Assembly: GCA_021815935.1 (NCBI GenBank)
Contig: JAKAZH010000132.1
Span: forward strand, 1-5,507
Direction of reading: 5' to 3'
Length of the DNA stretch: 5,507 bases
DNA from: Actinomycetes bacterium
Lineage (GTDB): Bacteria; Actinomycetota; Acidimicrobiia; Acidimicrobiales; Palsa-688
The notes beneath the pieces are model-generated. The model saw nothing but the letters and a program-made list of their open reading frames with translations, was not told the DNA's origin and made no database searches. The position numbers and the translations under genes are program-made. Shown in pieces: positions 4,456-5,507 of this stretch (position 1 is its first letter; each line of letters begins with the position of its first letter).

Positions 4456-5507
4456 CCCCGCCACCAACTTCGCAATACGGCCGATCCCTTCTTCGAGAGC
4501 TGAGTCGGCGAGGGCGTAGGAAAAACGCGCGTAGCCAGGAGCCCCGAACGCTTCCCCCGGCACGAACGCCACCTTTACCTCGTCCAACACGAGCGACGCC
4601 AGTTCGAGCGACGTCGGCGCGACGCGGCCGGCGATCGGCCTGCCGAGAAGTCCCTCGACACTAGGGAAGGCGTAGAACGCCCCCCAAGGTTCGGGGCAGG
4701 TCACACCGGGTATGTCGTTGAGCATGCCGGTGATGGTCCGACGGCGCCGGTCATAAACCGAGCGCATCTCCTCGACCGCAGTCAGATCCCCGCTGACCGC
4801 GGCGAGAGCGGCCCGCTGCGCGACATTGCACACGTTAGACGTCGCGTGCGACTGGAGGTTGGTCGCAGCGCCGACCACGTCTGGCGGACCGATGATCCAT
4901 CCGACTCGCCATCCGGTCATGGCATAGGTCTTCGCCACGCCGTTCACGACCACGCACGTGTCGGCGAGGTCCGGGACTATCGCCGGCATGGAAGTAAACC
5001 GGGCTTCGCCGTAGACGAGATGCTCGTAGATCTCGTCCGTCAGCACCCATATGCCGGACTCGACCGCCCAGCGTCCGATCTCCTCCACCTCTCCGGCGTC
5101 GTAGACCGCCCCCGTGGGGTTGGAGGGAGACACGAAGAGGAGCACCTTCGTCCTGGAAGTCCTCGCAGACTCCAGCTGGTCGACAGTCACCTTGAACCCC
5201 GACTGCCACGACGTGGGAACCTCGACTGGCACTCCACCGGCGAGTCGGATCGACTCGGGGTAGGTGGTCCAGTACGGGGTTGGCATGAGAACTTCGTCAC
5301 CAGGGTCGAGAAGCGCTGCGAAAGCCTCCTCAACAGCCTGCTTGCCCCCGTTGGTGACCAGGACCTGGGAGGCTGCGACGTCGAGGCCCGAATCACGCTT
5401 CGTCTTGGCGGCGATCGCCGCCTTCAGCTCGGGAAGGCCGCCTGCTGGGGTGTACTTGTGGTTCTTCGGGTCAAGGCATGCGGCGACAGCCGCATCGACG
5501 ATAGATC
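4453..5507 (-). CDS. aspC: Pyridoxal-phosphate aminotransferase, class I/II, aspartate aminotransferase type (N-terminus beyond the window)
   Basis: This enzyme transfers the amino group between an amino acid (probably aspartate) and 2-oxoglutarate with pyridoxal phosphate, in the cytoplasm. About 350 C-terminal residues are visible; the family is near 400, so roughly 40-50 are missing beyond 5507. The ATG at 5284-5286 is an internal Met, because the frame continues upstream with [17 protein letters not shown] and [15 protein letters not shown], which are typical N-terminal-domain blocks. Counting from the first visible residue, SPSNPTG is at 126-132, [11 protein letters not shown] at 156-166 with the cofactor Asp157 and Tyr160, the Schiff-base Lys192 lies in [16 protein letters not shown], and the substrate-carboxylate Arg327 lies in [33 protein letters not shown] sequence follows the lysine, as in the I-gamma group of bacterial enzymes. 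The protein ends KLVAG with its stop in the second direct-repeat copy. Exact amino-acid preference (Asp, Glu, aromatic) cannot be fixed from sequence; the symbol is the usual one for this type. Confidence 0.93.
   Translation of the reverse strand, partial: SIVDAAVAACLDPKNHKYTPAGGLPELKAAIAAKTKRDSGLDVAASQVLVTNGGKQAVEEAFAALLDPGDEVLMPTPYWTTYPESIRLAGGVPVEVPTSWQSGFKVTVDQLESARTSRTKVLLFVSPSNPTGAVYDAGEVEEIGRWAVESGIWVLTDEIYEHLVYGEARFTSMPAIVPDLADTCVVVNGVAKTYAMTGWRVGWIIGPPDVVGAATNLQSHATSNVCNVAQRAALAAVSGDLTAVEEMRSVYDRRRRTITGMLNDIPGVTCPEPWGAFYAFPSVEGLLGRPIAGRVAPTSLELASLVLDEVKVAFVPGEAFGAPGYARFSYALADSALEEGIGRIAKLVAG

Noticed and set aside
4392..4503. Small + strand frame running past the leuD stop
   Set aside because: It is another frame passing through the repeat copies and the antisense of the aminotransferase end, with no ribosome site or recognisable content.

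Overview
The window is high-G+C bacterial chromosome (GTG and TTG starts, C/G-rich third positions, Arg/Ala-rich proteins). The proteins most resemble actinobacterial ones, possibly Acidimicrobiia; this placement rests on remembered family resemblance, not a search. There are six protein genes: four complete on the + strand and two cut by the window edges on the - strand. I see no tRNA, rRNA, CRISPR array or transposase gene.

Layout. Bases 1-449 (-) hold the N-terminal 149 residues of a Sir2-type NAD-dependent protein deacylase, probably with a TTG start. Bases 450-654 are the divergent control region: a perfect 20-bp inverted repeat with a 7-nt loop (495-541), then a strikingly AT-rich stretch with promoter-like hexamers and small dyads, then a strong ribosome site. 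Bases 655-1269 (+) encode a 204-residue protein of a conserved but uncharacterised actinobacterial type with a winged-helix-like region. After a 115-nt gap with short GC-rich tandem repeats come an alpha/beta hydrolase (1385-2311), leuC (2308-3711) and leuD (3792-4391). Hydrolase and leuC overlap by 4 nt, and an 80-nt leader largely free of T separates leuC from leuD. A class I/II aminotransferase of aspartate-aminotransferase type (4453 to beyond 5507, -) converges on leuD.

How they fit. LeuC and LeuD form isopropylmalate isomerase, the second step of the leucine branch. The hydrolase is physically coupled to leuC, so it should be co-expressed with the isomerase, although no leucine-pathway role is known to me for such an enzyme. 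The aminotransferase adds an amino-acid-metabolism theme but is transcribed independently.

The least ordinary signals are non-coding. One is the perfect palindrome in the sirtuin/regulator intergenic region. The other is a 32-bp exact direct repeat, 60 bp apart, at the tail-to-tail leuD/aminotransferase junction. It appears to be a duplicated gene junction: copy 1 carries the real leuD end and copy 2 carries a relict leuD end plus the real aminotransferase stop codon. I do not see evidence for a novel multi-gene system; the genes are mostly housekeeping.
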